Assembly (NCBI GenBank): GCA_046757465.1
Contig: JBHHYH010000030.1
Coordinates: 1-35,339 of the forward strand
Length of the DNA stretch: 35,339 bases
Direction: 5' to 3'
Source of the DNA: Scalindua_A sp046757465
Lineage (GTDB): Bacteria; Planctomycetota; Brocadiia; Brocadiales; Scalinduaceae
Position 1 is the first letter of the stretch, and every line of letters starts with the position of its first letter. The position numbers were made by a program, and so were the translations under genes. The notes under the pieces were generated by a model. That model saw only the letters and a program-made list of their open reading frames with translations. It did no database searches and was not told where the DNA came from. Shown piece by piece: positions 7,697 through 15,946 of the stretch.

Positions 7697-8746
7697 ATGA
7701 GTAAAATACATTTAAAGATATTTCTATTCCTCATGCTTACAGTCGGACAATCCATTACAAACACAAAATTGCTCAAGGCAGAAATACCCCTTAATAATAA
7801 AAGCACTTCTGCCAATATTTCTGAACAGCATCCAGTAATCTTCTTTGAAAACTCAGATTTTAATTTTGGTAAGATCTTCAAAGGACAAAAGATTGAACAT
7901 GTATACAAATTTGAAAATCGGGGAAAAGGTATCCTGGAAATTAGCAAAGTAAAAACTTCTTGTGGATGTACGGCAGCAATGTTAACCAATAAAATTATAT
8001 CGCCCGGTAAAACAGGAGAAATTAAGGCAACCTTTAATTCTGGTTCTTATAAAGGAAATGTAACCAAGAGCATAACCGTTTTAAGCAACGATCCAAATTC
8101 TCCAAAATACAAACTAACACTTTCCGGAAAAATCATAGAAGAGATAATTGTAAAACCACGAAATATTAACTTTGGTTCAATTTATTTAGGCAAGAAAATA
8201 GACAAAACAATCACAATTAAATCGCTAACAGAGCCTAACTTCAAGATAAAAAAAATTACACCATCTAAAACATTTGTAAAGGCCTCAATTGTGGAAAGGA
8301 ACAACGAAGAATATATCATCAAAGCAATACTAAAAGATAATCTTGAAATTGGGAGATTTAGTGGTGTAATATATCTACAAACTGACAATCCAAGGCAACC
8401 AAAGGCCATAATCCCGTTTTTTGGAGAAATAATTGGAGACATTACCACTTATCCAAAAAAAATTTACTATGGTCACATCACAAGGGGAAAGGAAATAACT
8501 CAAAAAATCTTCGTTAAGATAAATAGGAATGATATAAAGATTTTAAACAGTAAGGTCTCACCAGATTATCTAAGCACTAAAATTATTGAAAAATATGAAA
8601 AAAATAATCCCCATTACTTAATTGAAATAAAATTAAACAAAGAAGCAACTATCGGCAGGCTAAATGGATTGCTAGAGCTTCACACTAACAGTAAAATACA
8701 ACCCACTATAAGAATACCAATAACAGGAGAAATACAAAAAGGATAA
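7697..8746 (+). CDS. DUF1573 domain protein, exported
   Basis: A 349-residue protein with an N-terminal hydrophobic signal (IFLFLMLTVGQSITN) and a DUF1573 domain near residues 45-145: FNFGKIFKGQKIEHVYKFEN, TSCGCTAAM, SPGKTGEIKATF and VLSNDP. The TSCGCT cysteines are the hallmark of the family. Two further Ig-like modules of about 100 residues follow, each with a NFGSIYLGK- or YYGHITRGK-type opening and a TDNPRQP- or HTNSKIQP-type strand. The family is common in Bacteroidetes and planctomycetes and has no settled biochemical role. It stands alone, divergent from the PQQ genes, and the ribosome site is weak. Confidence 0.82.
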   Translation: MSKIHLKIFLFLMLTVGQSITNTKLLKAEIPLNNKSTSANISEQHPVIFFENSDFNFGKIFKGQKIEHVYKFENRGKGILEISKVKTSCGCTAAMLTNKIISPGKTGEIKATFNSGSYKGNVTKSITVLSNDPNSPKYKLTLSGKIIEEIIVKPRNINFGSIYLGKKIDKTITIKSLTEPNFKIKKITPSKTFVKASIVERNNEEYIIKAILKDNLEIGRFSGVIYLQTDNPRQPKAIIPFFGEIIGDITTYPKKIYYGHITRGKEITQKIFVKINRNDIKILNSKVSPDYLSTKIIEKYEKNNPHYLIEIKLNKEATIGRLNGLLELHTNSKIQPTIRIPITGEIQKG

Positions 8747-8928
8747 TAGTTCACCATAGAGATACATTGTGCAAAATTTTCTAATAAAGGTTCAAATACC
8801 ATACAAAACCTGTCCAATAGAACGGGTCGCAACCTGTTGAAAGAATGATTAATGTTTTCCCATCACTTTACTAATTTAATACTCTAAGTCTGCCAATCAC
8901 TTTGTTGTGTTAAAACCAAAAAGCTAAC

Positions 8929-10332
8929 ATGTTAAAAAAACATAGTAAGTTTTTTGAAACATTGGTCTTGTTTCTTGATTGGATAACGCTTTCCTGTTCA
9001 TGGGTACTGGCCTATTACGTACGTTTTTACATTCCTATTATTCCGGCACATAAAGGTATCCCCTCATTTTACACATATGTTTATCTTCTCATTATCATGA
9101 TTCCACTCTGGTTTATAGTGTTTAAGGCCCTTGGTCTTTACAGGCCAAGAAGAATTTCATCCAGGGTTGCAGAGGTAATGGACATTGTCAAGGCAACTTC
9201 AATTGCCACCTTAATTTTAATCACATTAACATTCTTTGTAGCGAGGCAGGAGTTTTCAAGGGTTTTTTTCCTGTATTTCTGGATAATAAGCATTGTCGCC
9301 TTGTGTATTAGCAGAATACTTTTCCGTGAGCTTTTAAGACTCATCAGGAAAAGGGGTTACAATTTACGATATGCCTTAATCGTTGGCACAGGAAATCTAG
9401 GTCAAAATATTACTGATAAAATACAGGGACATCCTGAAATCGGGATTGAGATTAGCGGTTTTTTAAGTGAGGATACTTCACAGGTTGGCAATGCAGTGAA
9501 AGGATATCAAGTACTGGATACTTATGAAAATATTCGAACCGTTATAATAAACCATAAGATTGACATGGTCTTAATAACCCTTCCCCTTAGCGCCCATGAG
9601 AAGTTGAAATCAATTCTTGACAACATAGCCGACGAGATGGTTTCAGTCATGATACTTCCAGATTTATTCGAATTTATTACCTTGAGGGGTGGTGTTGGAG
9701 AGTTTGAGGGAATGCCCATAATCAGTTTAAGAGATTCTCCGCTATATGGTTGGAATAGAGTAATTAAAAGGATTACGGATATATTATTGTCTTTGGTCAT
9801 AATATTAGTCACTTCACCCTTAATGTTTGTTATTTCCCTTCTGATAAAAGTAACGTCCAATGGGCCAATACTGTACAAACAGGATAGAATGGGCTTAGAT
9901 GGTAAGGTTTTTGCGATGTTGAAATATAGGACTATGGGAATGCAGGCAGAAGAAAAAACCGGCCCTATGTGGGCAATAGAAAATGATCATCGCAGGACAT
10001 TGGTTGGTACTTTTTTACGAAAGACCAGTCTGGACGAGCTTCCTCAATTCTTTAACGTGCTGAAGGGGGATATGAGTATCGTTGGTCCAAGGCCTGAGAG
10101 GCCGCATTTTATCCAGCAATTCAGAAGCAAGATCCCAAAGTATATGTTAAGACATAAGATGAAGGCTGGCATTACAGGATGGGCGCAAGTCAACGGATGG
10201 AGGGGTAATACATCGCTCGAGAAAAGAATTGAGTATGATTTGTACTATATAGAAAACTGGAGACTTATGTTTGACTTTGAAATAATGTGGTTGACTGTTT
10301 GGAAGGGATTTATAAGTAAAAATGCATACTAA
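8929..10332 (+). CDS. wcaJ: Polyprenyl-phosphate sugar-1-phosphate transferase (WcaJ-like)
   Basis: Initiates extracellular polysaccharide synthesis by moving a hexose-1-phosphate onto undecaprenyl phosphate. At 467 residues it has the full family layout: four N-terminal membrane helices, a Rossmann-like middle (ALIVGTGNLGQNI), a membrane re-entry (ITDILLSLVIILVTSPLMF) and the catalytic domain. Catalytic landmarks are KQDRMGLDGKVFAMLKYRTM, FLRKTSLDELPQFFNVLKGD and MSIVGPRPERP. Whether the sugar is glucose or galactose cannot be read from the sequence. No glycosyltransferase cluster surrounds it, so the rest of the pathway must be elsewhere. The EamA transporter gene follows 39 bp later. Confidence 0.9.
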   Translation: MLKKHSKFFETLVLFLDWITLSCSWVLAYYVRFYIPIIPAHKGIPSFYTYVYLLIIMIPLWFIVFKALGLYRPRRISSRVAEVMDIVKATSIATLILITLTFFVARQEFSRVFFLYFWIISIVALCISRILFRELLRLIRKRGYNLRYALIVGTGNLGQNITDKIQGHPEIGIEISGFLSEDTSQVGNAVKGYQVLDTYENIRTVIINHKIDMVLITLPLSAHEKLKSILDNIADEMVSVMILPDLFEFITLRGGVGEFEGMPIISLRDSPLYGWNRVIKRITDILLSLVIILVTSPLMFVISLLIKVTSNGPILYKQDRMGLDGKVFAMLKYRTMGMQAEEKTGPMWAIENDHRRTLVGTFLRKTSLDELPQFFNVLKGDMSIVGPRPERPHFIQQFRSKIPKYMLRHKMKAGITGWAQVNGWRGNTSLEKRIEYDLYYIENWRLMFDFEIMWLTVWKGFISKNAY

Positions 10333-10371
10333 AAAAACTTTCTATAAACCAAAATTTCTTAATCAGTTTAA

Positions 10372-11238
10372 ATGAACTGGTTTATATATGCCTTTATATG
10401 CGCTTTGAGTGTGGCGACAGCAGATGCCCTTAGCAAAAAGGCATTAGCAACTAATAACGACACATATCTTGTTGCCCTGGTCAGGATCGGCTATGCAGTT
10501 CCCTTCATGGTCTTTATCATTCCCTTCATCGATATACCCGAACTTGATAGTATCTTTTTTATAGTTACATTCGTGCTCCTTCCATTTGACATAATAGCTT
10601 TGCTGCTATACATAAAGGCCATAAGTATATCACCCCTTTCACTAACACTCCCGTTTTTATCTTTAACGCCGGTCTTTTTGATTGGAACGTCATACATTAT
10701 CTTAGGAGAAAGTCCTAATAAAACTGGTCTTATGGGAATAATTTTAGTCGTAATTGGCGCCTATTTGCTAAATGTTCATACAATCAAGCAAGGATTTCTT
10801 GAACCATTAAGAGCGGTAGCCAAAGAGAAAGGATCTATATTAATGATTATTGTTGCTTTCATATTCAGTATAACAGCAACCTTTGGCAAAATGGCCGTAC
10901 AACATTCAAGCCCAATATTTTTTAGTGTATTTTATTCGATTTTATTGTCAGCTTTTTTGTTTTTAATAGTAAGTTTTAAGACCAAACGTGTTTTGTCAAA
11001 AATAGTTTCCCAGCCATTACTTTTCCTTTTTATTGGAATATCTATGGCGATCATGATGATTACGCACCTGAAGGCAATTAGTCTTGTTGAAGTATCTTAC
11101 ATGATTTCTGTAAAGCGCTTGAGCCTCCTCATCGGTGTTATTTATGGCGCCTTGTTCTTTAAGGAAACTAATATTAAGGAAAGATTTTTAGGAAGTGCTA
11201 TTATGATTTCAGGGGTAATTTTGATTTTATACAATTAG
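10372..11238 (+). CDS. EamA/DMT-family membrane transporter
   Basis: A 288-residue integral membrane protein with about ten hydrophobic helices in two homologous EamA halves (residues 1-140 and 150-288). Landmarks are ADALSKKALA at the start of half one, LSLTPVFLIGTSYIILGESP, GIILVVIGAYLLN, and in half two SVKRLSLLIGVIYGALFFKE. The drug/metabolite transporter superfamily moves amino acids, nucleosides or lipid-linked sugars. Being just behind the sugar-1-phosphate transferase hints at a flippase-like or export role, but the substrate is unknown. The ATG lacks a clear ribosome site. A repeat element begins right after the stop. Confidence 0.82.
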   Translation: MNWFIYAFICALSVATADALSKKALATNNDTYLVALVRIGYAVPFMVFIIPFIDIPELDSIFFIVTFVLLPFDIIALLLYIKAISISPLSLTLPFLSLTPVFLIGTSYIILGESPNKTGLMGIILVVIGAYLLNVHTIKQGFLEPLRAVAKEKGSILMIIVAFIFSITATFGKMAVQHSSPIFFSVFYSILLSAFLFLIVSFKTKRVLSKIVSQPLLFLFIGISMAIMMITHLKAISLVEVSYMISVKRLSLLIGVIYGALFFKETNIKERFLGSAIMISGVILILYN

Positions 11239-11240
11239 TA

Positions 11241-11365
11241 TCTGTTGCGGAAAGCTAAAATGCCCAAAAAGGTCATTCTGAACTTGTTTCAGAATCTATA
11301 TATATCAAGATGTTAAGAGACCCTGAAACGAGTTCAGGGTGACAATATAGTGTTTCCGCAACAGA
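11241..11365. repeat. Composite inverted repeat downstream of the EamA gene
   Basis: Outer arms TCTGTTGCGGAAA (11241-11253) and its exact complement (11353-11365) enclose a second inverted pair of about 26 bp (11272-11297 and 11318-11343) that opens GTCATTCTGAAC and ends GAATCT. The inner pair belongs to the same family as the inner arms of the repeat at 12763-12842. The structure starts two bases after the EamA stop codon. No coding potential is seen. Confidence 0.65.
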
Positions 11366-11422
11366 AACTAATTAGGTGGTAAACAAATATAAATTAGCGG
11401 CTGGAAGGCACTAAATTTTATA

Positions 11423-11657
11423 CCTAAATTGAGTGATTCTTAAAACTCAATAGTACTGATATTTTTTTAATACACTAGTTACTTGTAGATTTACATAATC
11501 TGGTAAGTGTCATAAAAACCACCCCTTCGCAACGCTCTTCCCCTCCTTAACAAGGAGGATCGAAAAACTTTCATTTTGACACCTCCCCTTTATCCCCTCC
11601 TTAATAAGGAGGGGACTAAGGGGAGGTCGTATTAATTTTAGGAAAAATCACTCAATT
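11423..11657. repeat. MITE-like element, copy A
   Basis: An element of about 235 bp with terminal inverted repeats. The left end reads CCTAAATTGAGTGATT and the right end AATCACTCAATT. Its left ~120 bp and right ~45 bp are close to those of copy B at 17974-18184 (roughly 85-90% by eye), while the centre differs. The centre holds a long hairpin of CCTCCCC and GGGGAGG blocks (11581-11627, about 22 pairs). It is non-coding and ends four bases from the stop codon of the leftward MTHFR gene, so its hairpin could also end that transcript. Confidence 0.75.
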
Positions 11658-11661
11658 CATG

Positions 11662-12609
11662 TTATAGATTTGGCCTTGGGAGTAAACCCGCTCTCTCTAC
11701 GATCTCCGGAACAATCTCTTCCCACTCAATAGCCATTATATGAATTCCTGAAACTCCCTCTATCTTGCGTAACCGCTCAATTATGTCAAGGCAGATGTTT
11801 ATGCCTTCTGCCTTTTTCTTTTCTGCACCTTCTAATCGTTTTATAATCTCATCAGGAACATCCATACCGGGAACATTGTTTTTCATATATTTGGCCATTC
11901 CGAGCGATCTGATAGGGGTAACACCTGCTAAAATGAATACTTTCTTATGTAGCCCCATATCTCGTACGATGCTCATCCACTCCTCAAATTTCTTTATATT
12001 GTAAATAATTTGTGTCTGTATGAAATCGGTACCTGCCGTTATCTTCTTTGCAAGGCGTATAGCACGAAATTTGAAAGGATCGGCAAAAGGATTCTCAGCA
12101 GCACCCAAGAAAAGACGCGGTTCTATTTTTAACTCTTCACCTGACTGGAATCTCTTCTCATCCCTCATTTGTCTGACTATATCCAGGAGTTGAATCGAAT
12201 CTATATCAAAGACGCCTTTTGCATCCGGGTGATCACCAAAGCATTGATGATCTCCAGTCAAACACAGAAGGTTTTTCATACCTAAGGCTGCAGCGCCAAG
12301 TATGTCACTCTGTATGGCTATTCTGTTTCTGTCCCTACAGGTCATCTGTACAACAGGTTCCATGCCCATATTAATAAGAATAACTCCACTTGCAATACTA
12401 GAAAGACGAACCATTGCAGTCTGACAGTCTGTTATGTTAAAAGCATCAGCCGAACCTTTCAATATTCCTGCCTTCTTTTCGATTGCTTCCCGGCTAGCAC
12501 CCCTGGGTGGTCCCAGTTCTGACGTAACTACAAACTCTCCCCTCTTAAGCAGTTTTTCAAGATTGCTTCCTGATTTGAAGTTATCGTTTATGTTATTTTC
12601 TTTGTTCAT
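11662..12609 (-). CDS. metF: Methylenetetrahydrofolate reductase
   Basis: FAD enzyme that reduces methylene-THF to methyl-THF, used for methionine and as the last step of the methyl branch of the Wood-Ljungdahl pathway. The 315-residue chain has the barrel landmarks FVVTSELGPPRG (catalytic Glu), ADAFNITDCQTAMVRLSS, VVQMTCRDRNRIAIQSD, NLLCLTGDH, and RAIRLAKKITAGTDFIQTQ. The MTHFR of acetogens and sulfate reducers has this GPPRG opening. The next genes upstream on the same strand are a small conserved protein and a GltD/ferredoxin/MvhD flavoprotein that may feed it electrons, though a 560 bp repeat-rich gap separates them. Start ATG 12607-12609 lacks a clear ribosome site. Confidence 0.93.
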   Translation of the reverse strand: MNKENNINDNFKSGSNLEKLLKRGEFVVTSELGPPRGASREAIEKKAGILKGSADAFNITDCQTAMVRLSSIASGVILINMGMEPVVQMTCRDRNRIAIQSDILGAAALGMKNLLCLTGDHQCFGDHPDAKGVFDIDSIQLLDIVRQMRDEKRFQSGEELKIEPRLFLGAAENPFADPFKFRAIRLAKKITAGTDFIQTQIIYNIKKFEEWMSIVRDMGLHKKVFILAGVTPIRSLGMAKYMKNNVPGMDVPDEIIKRLEGAEKKKAEGINICLDIIERLRKIEGVSGIHIMAIEWEEIVPEIVERAGLLPRPNL

Positions 12610-12674
12610 TATACTATATTAGAAACGCATACAATACTGTTCGACACAATTCTTATTAAAAGCACAAAATAGCC

Positions 12675-12921
12675 GTCATTCTGAAAGAACGACAGTGACT
12701 GAATAATCTCGACTTTGATGCAATAGATTCTTCCCCGCCTGCCATGAGGCTGTGTCACAATTGTCATCCCGAACTTGTTTCGGGATCTCTTAGGTTGCTA
12801 ACCTATTGAAATCATTAGATTCTGAATCAAGTTCAGAATGACATATTATGAGTTTTCTCTATTGTGACACAGCCTCCATTCGGACGGGTCGGGCAGGGGT
12901 CGTATACTCCCTCAGAATGAC
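12675..12921. repeat. Nested inverted repeats, three or four shells
   Basis: Reading inward: GTCATTCTGA (12675-12684) pairs with 12912-12921. A CCCCGCCTGCC-type block (12733-12743) faces a similar GGGCAGGGG block (12890-12899). GAGGCTGTGTCACAAT (12746-12761) pairs exactly with 12861-12876. An inner 26 bp arm opening GTCATCCCGAAC (12763-12788) pairs with 12817-12842. The inner arm resembles that at 11272-11343. It looks like small palindromic elements inserted one inside another. No coding potential is seen. Confidence 0.65.
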
Positions 12922-13131
12922 ATCCTCAAATCGCAACTGATATTTCTTAAAGCTTTTGAACATATTCAATCATTTGATGAGCTTACGACAATTTCATGTA
13001 AGTTACTCAACCCTTCGATACGCTCAGGGCAGGCTCTGAAGGTTGCGGCTACCCGCCCAACTTTTGTCGTTCGCCAGCCCGACTGCCCGCCCGGCAACGC
13101 CGTTCGGATGGGGGTTCTAGCGGGGGCGGGC

Positions 13132-13149
13132 AAAAATCGCTCAATTTAG
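13132..13149. repeat. Solo end of the MITE-like family (copy C relic) beside a GC-rich patch
   Basis: AAAAATCGCTCAATTTAG matches the right terminal repeat of copies A and B and again lies just past the stop codon of a leftward gene (20 bp from the stop at 13170). No matching left end is visible. The preceding 100 bp (13030-13130) is unusually GC-rich, with CCCGCCC and GGGGGCGGGC blocks and a CCCTTCGATACGCTCAGGGC hairpin, unlike its AT-rich surroundings. The rest of the 12610-13169 gap holds only the nested repeats. Confidence 0.55.
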
Positions 13150-13169
13150 ATATCAGTTTTATTTTAGGC

Positions 13170-13472
13170 TTATATATTGTGTCCCTCGTGCTTAATCATT
13201 TCGCCCAACTCTTCAAAGGAAAATCTTTCGAAAGCAAGTTGGCCGTTATAATCAAGTACTCGCATGTCTTCTGTTTCATTCAGGTCATCTCTTATAACAT
13301 CAAAACGGCTGCCGTATTTTTTCTTTGCACTTTCCAATTTAACTTCAAAAGCGATAAATTTCTCAATCCCCTTTTGCTTTAACTTTTCCAGAAACCTTTC
13401 GTCATCCAATGATGGATATGAGGTAATTATGAGAATTGAACCACTTCCAGTAAAGATTAAGGCTGTTTTCAT
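13170..13472 (-). CDS. Small conserved protein of unknown function
   Basis: A 100-residue cytosolic protein with no signal peptide or membrane helix. It starts MKTALIFTGSGSILIITSYP, then KGIEKFIAFEV, FDVIRDDLNETEDMRVLDY and FERFSFEELGEMI. I recall similar short proteins in anaerobes and sulfate reducers, annotated only as hypothetical, and no catalytic motif stands out. The ribosome site AAAGGAG is well spaced from ATG 13470-13472. The gene begins 12 bp after the stop of the large flavoprotein, so the two are surely co-transcribed and may work together. No function is assigned. Confidence 0.75.
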   Translation of the reverse strand: MKTALIFTGSGSILIITSYPSLDDERFLEKLKQKGIEKFIAFEVKLESAKKKYGSRFDVIRDDLNETEDMRVLDYNGQLAFERFSFEELGEMIKHEGHNI

Positions 13473-13484
13473 TACGAATCTCCT

Positions 13485-15554
13485 TTAATTCAGTTTTTGC
13501 ACATCTTTTACCATTTGATTTGCGGTTTGTAGAAACTTATTCTTATTATGAGTAGAAAGTTTATGATGTCTAATTCTTTCTTTTTCTATACCAATTGAAG
13601 ACAAAAAATCTCTTGCAGTTTCTACTCTTTTTTCAGTCCAGGTATTACACAGGTCGCCGAAATGGCAAGAGTCATCACATGGCGTAATCAAAACACCATC
13701 TGCGCCTTTCTCAAACACCTCAAGGATTAATTTGGGGCCTAATTTCCCTAAACTGAGTATTTTTACTTGTTTGATGTTCTTTGGCAGTTTTTCTGTATAT
13801 GATGCCAAGTCTAAATTATAACTACAACAAAAGTTTATAATTAACGGATCAATGTTCTTTGCCTCATTGAAAATTCCATCTAACTGCGATTTGCCGAAAT
13901 CTTCATAAGGTCCCTTGAATTCAATTGCCCTGGCAGGACATTCTACCACACAAATTCCACATGATTGACAATCTCCATCGATAAAGGCAAAATTCTCTTC
14001 TTTTTGTATTTTTGGAATCTCAAAAGGACAAACCCTGACGCAGGTTAAACATGCTGTACAAATTTCCTCTGAAACGGATGCTCCATTACCACAATTCATG
14101 CAACGCATTGCTTCACGAACTGCCATCTCTTCGGTAAAACCCAGTTCAACCTCTTCATAATTCTTTACTCTCTTCTCTGGCAGCAAGGATGGCATTTCTT
14201 CTCTTTTCTCTTTTTTTATTTTATCTACCCTCGTCTTTGTCTCTGAAAGTTCATCGATAGGTTTAACATCTCTGGCTTTATAATCGGTTTCCGAGGTTTT
14301 TCTAAGATAATTATGAATAGATATTGCTGCCTTCTTACCATGCCCCAAACCCTGTGTAAGAGTTCCCCTTCCTAATACTATATCTCCACCCGCAAAAACC
14401 CCCGGCATATCAGTACTTAATGTATTTGAATCTGCAACTATTGTCCCTCCCCTTGTAACCTGTATTTTTTCCTGTCCCTCAAGGAAAGACAAATCAGAAG
14501 CCTGGCCAATTGCTAAAATAATAGTGTCCGCATCTAATACTGATTCGCTACCCTCATAAAATGACGGGTTAAATCTACCCTGACTATCAAAAACCGATTT
14601 TACCTTAAGCGTCTCAAGACCTGTCACTCTACCATCCTTTCCAAGTATCTTTTTTGGTCCTACTGAGGTGTGAAGTATTGCTTTTTCCTGAAGCGTTTCT
14701 TCTATCTCATAATCACTTGTTGGCATTTCTTTTCGAGATTCAAGACATGCTATGTGAACCTCCCTTGGACTAAGTCTTAAGGCTGTCCTTGCACAATCCA
14801 TTGCAACCGCTCCACCACCAATAACTAATACTTTGTTGCCAACCTTTGCGTTTCCTTCACAGTTCGCGCTCTTAAGAAATGTTATAGCATTTAAAACTCC
14901 GTCTAAATCCGTACCTTCAATAGGAAGTCTTCTGGTTATCGGCAAACCTACAGCTAAAAATATAATTCCATAACCTTCATTTTTTAAATCATCAAATGAA
15001 ATATCCTTACCAAAAGTTGTATTAAATCGCATTTCTACACCTAGATTTTTAATAAAGTTTATGTCTTTATCCAGGAAAGTTTTCGGCAAGCGATATGTCG
15101 GCACTCCCATACGAAGCATTCCTCCAGGCTCAGAAAATGCTTCAAAAATAGTGCATTTATATCCAAGGAGTGATAAATCTTTTGCTGCTCCTAATCCTGC
15201 CGGACCTGCACCAATAATTGCAATCTTTTCAGGATATTTTACTTCCAGTGGCCTTTTTGGTTGTTCCATAAAATCGCCGTCAGCAAGGAAACGTTTAAGC
15301 CATGCAATTGCTATAGGCTTGTCCACCCCATTTCTTCTACATTCAGTCTCGCATGGATGGGTGCAGATACGTCCACACGCAGACGGAAGCGCATTTCTTT
15401 CAGCTACTACCTGCATCGCTTCCCTAAACCTGCCCCTTGCGATCAGTTGAACATAATCTCTTGCATCCTGTCTTATCGGACAAGCAACAATGCATGGAGC
15501 TTCTTCATCTATCTCGTATCTTCTCTTTGCTTTATTTCCAAAAACCTTTAACAT
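13485..15554 (-). CDS. GltD-like FAD/NAD(P)H oxidoreductase with ferredoxin and MvhD domains
   Basis: A 689-residue fusion. Residues 1-95 form a cysteine-rich Fe-S domain (CIVACPIRQDARDYV, CGRICTHPCETEC) as in glutamate synthase small chain. An FAD-binding GAGPAGLGAAKDL follows at 115-127, then the NAD(P) site GGGAVAMDCARTAL and FAGGDIVLGRGTLTQGLGHG. Residues about 480-560 carry two ferredoxin-type clusters (CTACLTCVRVCPF, CQSCGICVVECP). The last 115 residues are an MvhD-like domain (INFCCSYN, TPCDDSCHFGD), which in methanogens and acetogens links hydrogenase or HdrA to partners. It probably moves electrons between NAD(P)H, ferredoxin and a partner. MTHFR on the same strand is a plausible partner; this is inference. 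Own promoter at 15621-15649. Confidence 0.88.
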   Translation of the reverse strand: MLKVFGNKAKRRYEIDEEAPCIVACPIRQDARDYVQLIARGRFREAMQVVAERNALPSACGRICTHPCETECRRNGVDKPIAIAWLKRFLADGDFMEQPKRPLEVKYPEKIAIIGAGPAGLGAAKDLSLLGYKCTIFEAFSEPGGMLRMGVPTYRLPKTFLDKDINFIKNLGVEMRFNTTFGKDISFDDLKNEGYGIIFLAVGLPITRRLPIEGTDLDGVLNAITFLKSANCEGNAKVGNKVLVIGGGAVAMDCARTALRLSPREVHIACLESRKEMPTSDYEIEETLQEKAILHTSVGPKKILGKDGRVTGLETLKVKSVFDSQGRFNPSFYEGSESVLDADTIILAIGQASDLSFLEGQEKIQVTRGGTIVADSNTLSTDMPGVFAGGDIVLGRGTLTQGLGHGKKAAISIHNYLRKTSETDYKARDVKPIDELSETKTRVDKIKKEKREEMPSLLPEKRVKNYEEVELGFTEEMAVREAMRCMNCGNGASVSEEICTACLTCVRVCPFEIPKIQKEENFAFIDGDCQSCGICVVECPARAIEFKGPYEDFGKSQLDGIFNEAKNIDPLIINFCCSYNLDLASYTEKLPKNIKQVKILSLGKLGPKLILEVFEKGADGVLITPCDDSCHFGDLCNTWTEKRVETARDFLSSIGIEKERIRHHKLSTHNKNKFLQTANQMVKDVQKLN

Positions 15555-15620
15555 TTACCTATCACCTTATAGTATTTTAGATGTAGACAGCAAATGAATT
15601 AACTTATTCCAGAATCCTAC

Positions 15621-15649
15621 ATTTTATTTTGATAATAACATTATGTCAA
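15621..15649 (-). promoter_or_regulatory. Predicted sigma-70 promoter of the GltD/MvhD flavoprotein gene
   Basis: On the minus strand, consensus TTGACA (15644-15649), a 17 bp spacer and TAAAAT (15621-15626). The transcript would start near 15614, about 60 bases before the ATG at 15554. It would include the small conserved gene and possibly metF. Confidence 0.65.
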
Positions 15650-15675
15650 GCGAATTTGAATTTGTTAAAAAACGC

Positions 15676-15703
15676 TTGAATTGTCTTTCAGGTTTGATAA
15701 TAT
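15676..15703 (+). promoter_or_regulatory. Possible promoter of the CAU tRNA
   Basis: TTGAAT (15676-15681), a 16 bp spacer and TAATAT (15698-15703), about 85 bases before the tRNA. The distance is long for a tRNA promoter, so this is tentative. The rest of the 15555-15946 gap holds the divergent promoter and the tRNA. Confidence 0.35.
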
Positions 15704-15794
15704 TGACGAGTCCTGAATAGAAGGATTAAAGCGCCTGGTTTGTTTAACGATCTGAATTTTCTCTGATCAGCCCAATTCACTCATAAATCATATC

Positions 15795-15868
15795 GGGCCC
15801 ATAGCTCAGTCGGTTAGAGCAGCGGACTCATAATCCGCGTGTCCTAGGTTCGAGTCCTAGTGGGCCCA
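15795..15868 (+). tRNA. tRNA with CAU anticodon, probably tRNA-Ile2 (or elongator Met)
   Basis: A 74-base cloverleaf: acceptor GGGCCCA/TGGGCCC plus discriminator A, D-arm AGCTCAGTCGGTTAGAGC, anticodon stem GCGGA/TCCGC with loop CTCATAA, and a T-arm with GGTTCGAGTCC. The CCA end is not encoded. A CAU anticodon fits elongator Met or the Ile tRNA whose C34 becomes lysidine. The GGGCCCA acceptor is the form I associate with Ile2 in related bacteria. It is transcribed opposite to both neighbouring genes. Confidence 0.9.
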
Positions 15869-15946
15869 TTTTCTGATAAGGCAGTTAAGTAATTTATACG
15901 AGGTGTATTATTGATTGTCTTTCTTTCGGTGTGTAAATTATTACAT

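Noticed and set aside
11239..13169. A CRISPR array in the repeat-rich region
   Set aside because: The repeats are inverted pairs and long elements, with no regularly spaced direct repeats or cas genes.
15061..15450. A 129-codon plus-strand frame
   Set aside because: It lies entirely opposite the flavoprotein gene, whose domain motifs are clear on the other strand.
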